From an uncultured Eubacteriales bacterium (GTDB taxonomy: Bacteria > Bacillota > Clostridia > Christensenellales > CAG-314): 6,838 nucleotides of DNA. The position numbers and the translations under genes are program-made. Of the stretch, positions 6,443-6,838 are shown one piece after another. The stretch is from assembly GCA_948938605.1 (NCBI GenBank), contig CARAIG010000067.1, positions 1 through 6,838 on the forward strand, read 5' to 3'. Within the stretch, counting starts at the first letter, position 1. Every line of letters begins with the position of its first letter. The notes beneath the pieces were generated by a model. The model searched no databases. It had not been told where the DNA came from and worked only from the letters and a program-made list of their open reading frames with translations.

Positions 6443-6471
6443 TTGACAATACTTAATGTAAGTAATATAAT
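6443..6471 (+). promoter_or_regulatory. Perfect consensus sigma-A promoter
   Basis: TTGACA (6443-6448), exactly 17 bp, then TATAAT (6466-6471): full consensus at both hexamers with optimal spacing. Transcription should begin at about 6476-6479, roughly 207 nt before the regulator gene. Either the regulator has a long leader, or a separate small RNA or small ORF is made here. No intrinsic terminator was found between this promoter and the regulator gene. Confidence 0.85.
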
Positions 6472-6510
6472 TGCGATGTTGCCCAAGGCAAACAAAAATT
6501 TATTGTATAT

Positions 6511-6545
6511 GCTAACCGTTGTGTTAGCGTCGTGAAATGCGGCGT
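6511..6545 (+). other. Tandem RNA hairpins in the regulator leader
   Basis: GCTAAC (6511-6516) pairs perfectly with GTTAGC (6523-6528) around a 6-nt loop, and CGTCG (6528-6532 region) can pair with CGGCG (6540-6544) around TGAAATG. A smaller TTGCC/GGCAA hairpin lies just upstream (6479-6491). None is followed by a T-run. They show that RNA from the perfect promoter would be structured; no known RNA family was recognised. Confidence 0.4.
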
Positions 6546-6560
6546 TATTGTGTATATAAT
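6532..6560 (+). promoter_or_regulatory. Second candidate promoter for the XRE regulator
   Basis: GTGAAA (6532-6537), 17 bp and a perfect TATAAT (6555-6560). The -35 matches 4/6. Transcription would start near 6567, leaving about 118 nt of leader. A third, weaker candidate is TTTACA (6594-6599), 19 bp, GATAAT (6619-6624). Confidence 0.45.
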
Positions 6561-6598
6561 GTTTTTGTCTGCTTGTGGGTATTTTTTATGTGTTTTAC

Positions 6599-6611
6599 AT
6601 TTACTGTAAAT
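6599..6611. promoter_or_regulatory. Operator-like palindrome ATTTACTGTAAAT
   Basis: A perfect 6+1+6 palindrome, ATTTAC-T-GTAAAT, preceded by a further TTTAC (6594-6598). It overlaps a weak candidate promoter 74 bp before the regulator start. It fits a binding site for a small dimeric repressor, possibly the regulator itself, but the binding partner is inferred from position only. Confidence 0.4.
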
Positions 6612-6629
6612 ATATCCAGATAATAAACG

Positions 6630-6647
6630 GTGATAGATTGTTATCGC
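6630..6647. promoter_or_regulatory. Operator-like inverted repeat GTGATA-N6-TATCGC
   Basis: GTGATA (6630-6635) and TATCGC (6642-6647) are inverted arms around GATTGT, pairing over 6 bp with one G-U pair at RNA level (5 of 6 symmetric as DNA). It lies 37 bp before the regulator start. XRE-family regulators often bind such sites in their own promoter, so autoregulation is a fair but untested guess. Confidence 0.35.
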
Positions 6648-6684
6648 AATTAATTTGTCAAGTATTAAACTAAAAGAGGATTAT

Positions 6685-6838
6685 ATGATAGAAATCGGTC
6701 GAAAAATTAAACAATATAGATTGCAGTTGGATTTAACTCAGGAAGAACTTGCTCAACGCACCGAACTGACAAAGGGCTACATTTCCCAGTTGGAAAACGA
6801 TTTATGTTCGCCGTCCATTGCAACTTTACAGGATATAT
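6685..6838 (+). CDS. XRE-family HTH transcriptional regulator (partial, 3' end outside window)
   Basis: Only the first 51 codons are present; the frame is open to the window edge. They encode a complete Cro/C1-type helix-turn-helix: IGRKIKQYR (4-12), LDLTQEELAQRTELTKGYIS (15-34), then QLENDLCSPSIATLQDI (35-51). TQEELAQRT is the positioning helix, and TKGYISQLEN the recognition helix. The wording GYISQLE...SPSIATLQDI is typical of regulators of about 180 residues with a C-terminal cupin sensor domain; in clostridia I recall such genes leading a spermidine/putrescine ABC transporter (pot) operon. Cupin domain and pot genes would both lie beyond this window, so that is inference. The start ATG follows AGAGGA (6675-6680) with a 4-nt gap, slightly short. 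Two palindromes upstream suggest autoregulation. Confidence 0.85.
   Translation, partial: MIEIGRKIKQYRLQLDLTQEELAQRTELTKGYISQLENDLCSPSIATLQDI

Overview
The window looks like chromosomal DNA from a low-to-moderate GC, Gram-positive-type bacterium, most likely a member of the Clostridia. The basis is AT-rich intergenic DNA, strong AGGAG-like ribosome binding sites, consensus sigma-A promoters, a clostridial-style PnuC, a galactokinase of the GNHTDH type, and a GlmS whose Bacillus-like GELKHGT motif fits Firmicutes. I cannot name a genus. I saw no rRNA, tRNA, CRISPR, IS element or phage gene.

Layout from left to right: (1) 1-333 has no convincing gene but is densely structured: several hairpins, a strong rightward intrinsic terminator (104-158) whose 5' arm can also pair upstream, and a long nested inverted repeat (192-268). 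(2) pnuC (334-1023, +) encodes a vitamin-precursor transporter. (3) A symmetrical terminator (1127-1169) serves the convergent pair pnuC and typA. (4) typA/bipA (1174-3003, -) encodes a ribosome-associated GTPase; a near-consensus promoter lies 34 bp upstream of its start. (5) 3067-3255 is the glmS leader; it lacks a recognisable glmS ribozyme but has its own possible alternative pairings. (6) glmS (3256-5037, +) makes glucosamine-6-phosphate. (7) galK (5131-6348, +) has its own promoter and a good terminator that overlaps its stop codon. (8) 6362-6684 is non-coding, with a perfect consensus promoter, a second promoter and two operator-like palindromes. (9) The first 51 codons of an XRE-type regulator gene run off the right edge.

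The complete genes are housekeeping or central metabolic: cofactor precursor uptake, translation/ribosome assembly GTPase, amino-sugar synthesis for the cell wall, and galactose use. Each appears to be its own transcription unit; glmS and galK are co-directional but promoter-separated. The novelty potential lies in the two non-coding stretches at the ends rather than in the proteins. The leader upstream of pnuC has an attenuator-like architecture that I cannot assign to a known riboswitch class. The 6391-6684 stretch has a perfect promoter reading into about 200 nt of structured RNA before the regulator gene. Both are candidates, not demonstrated systems.
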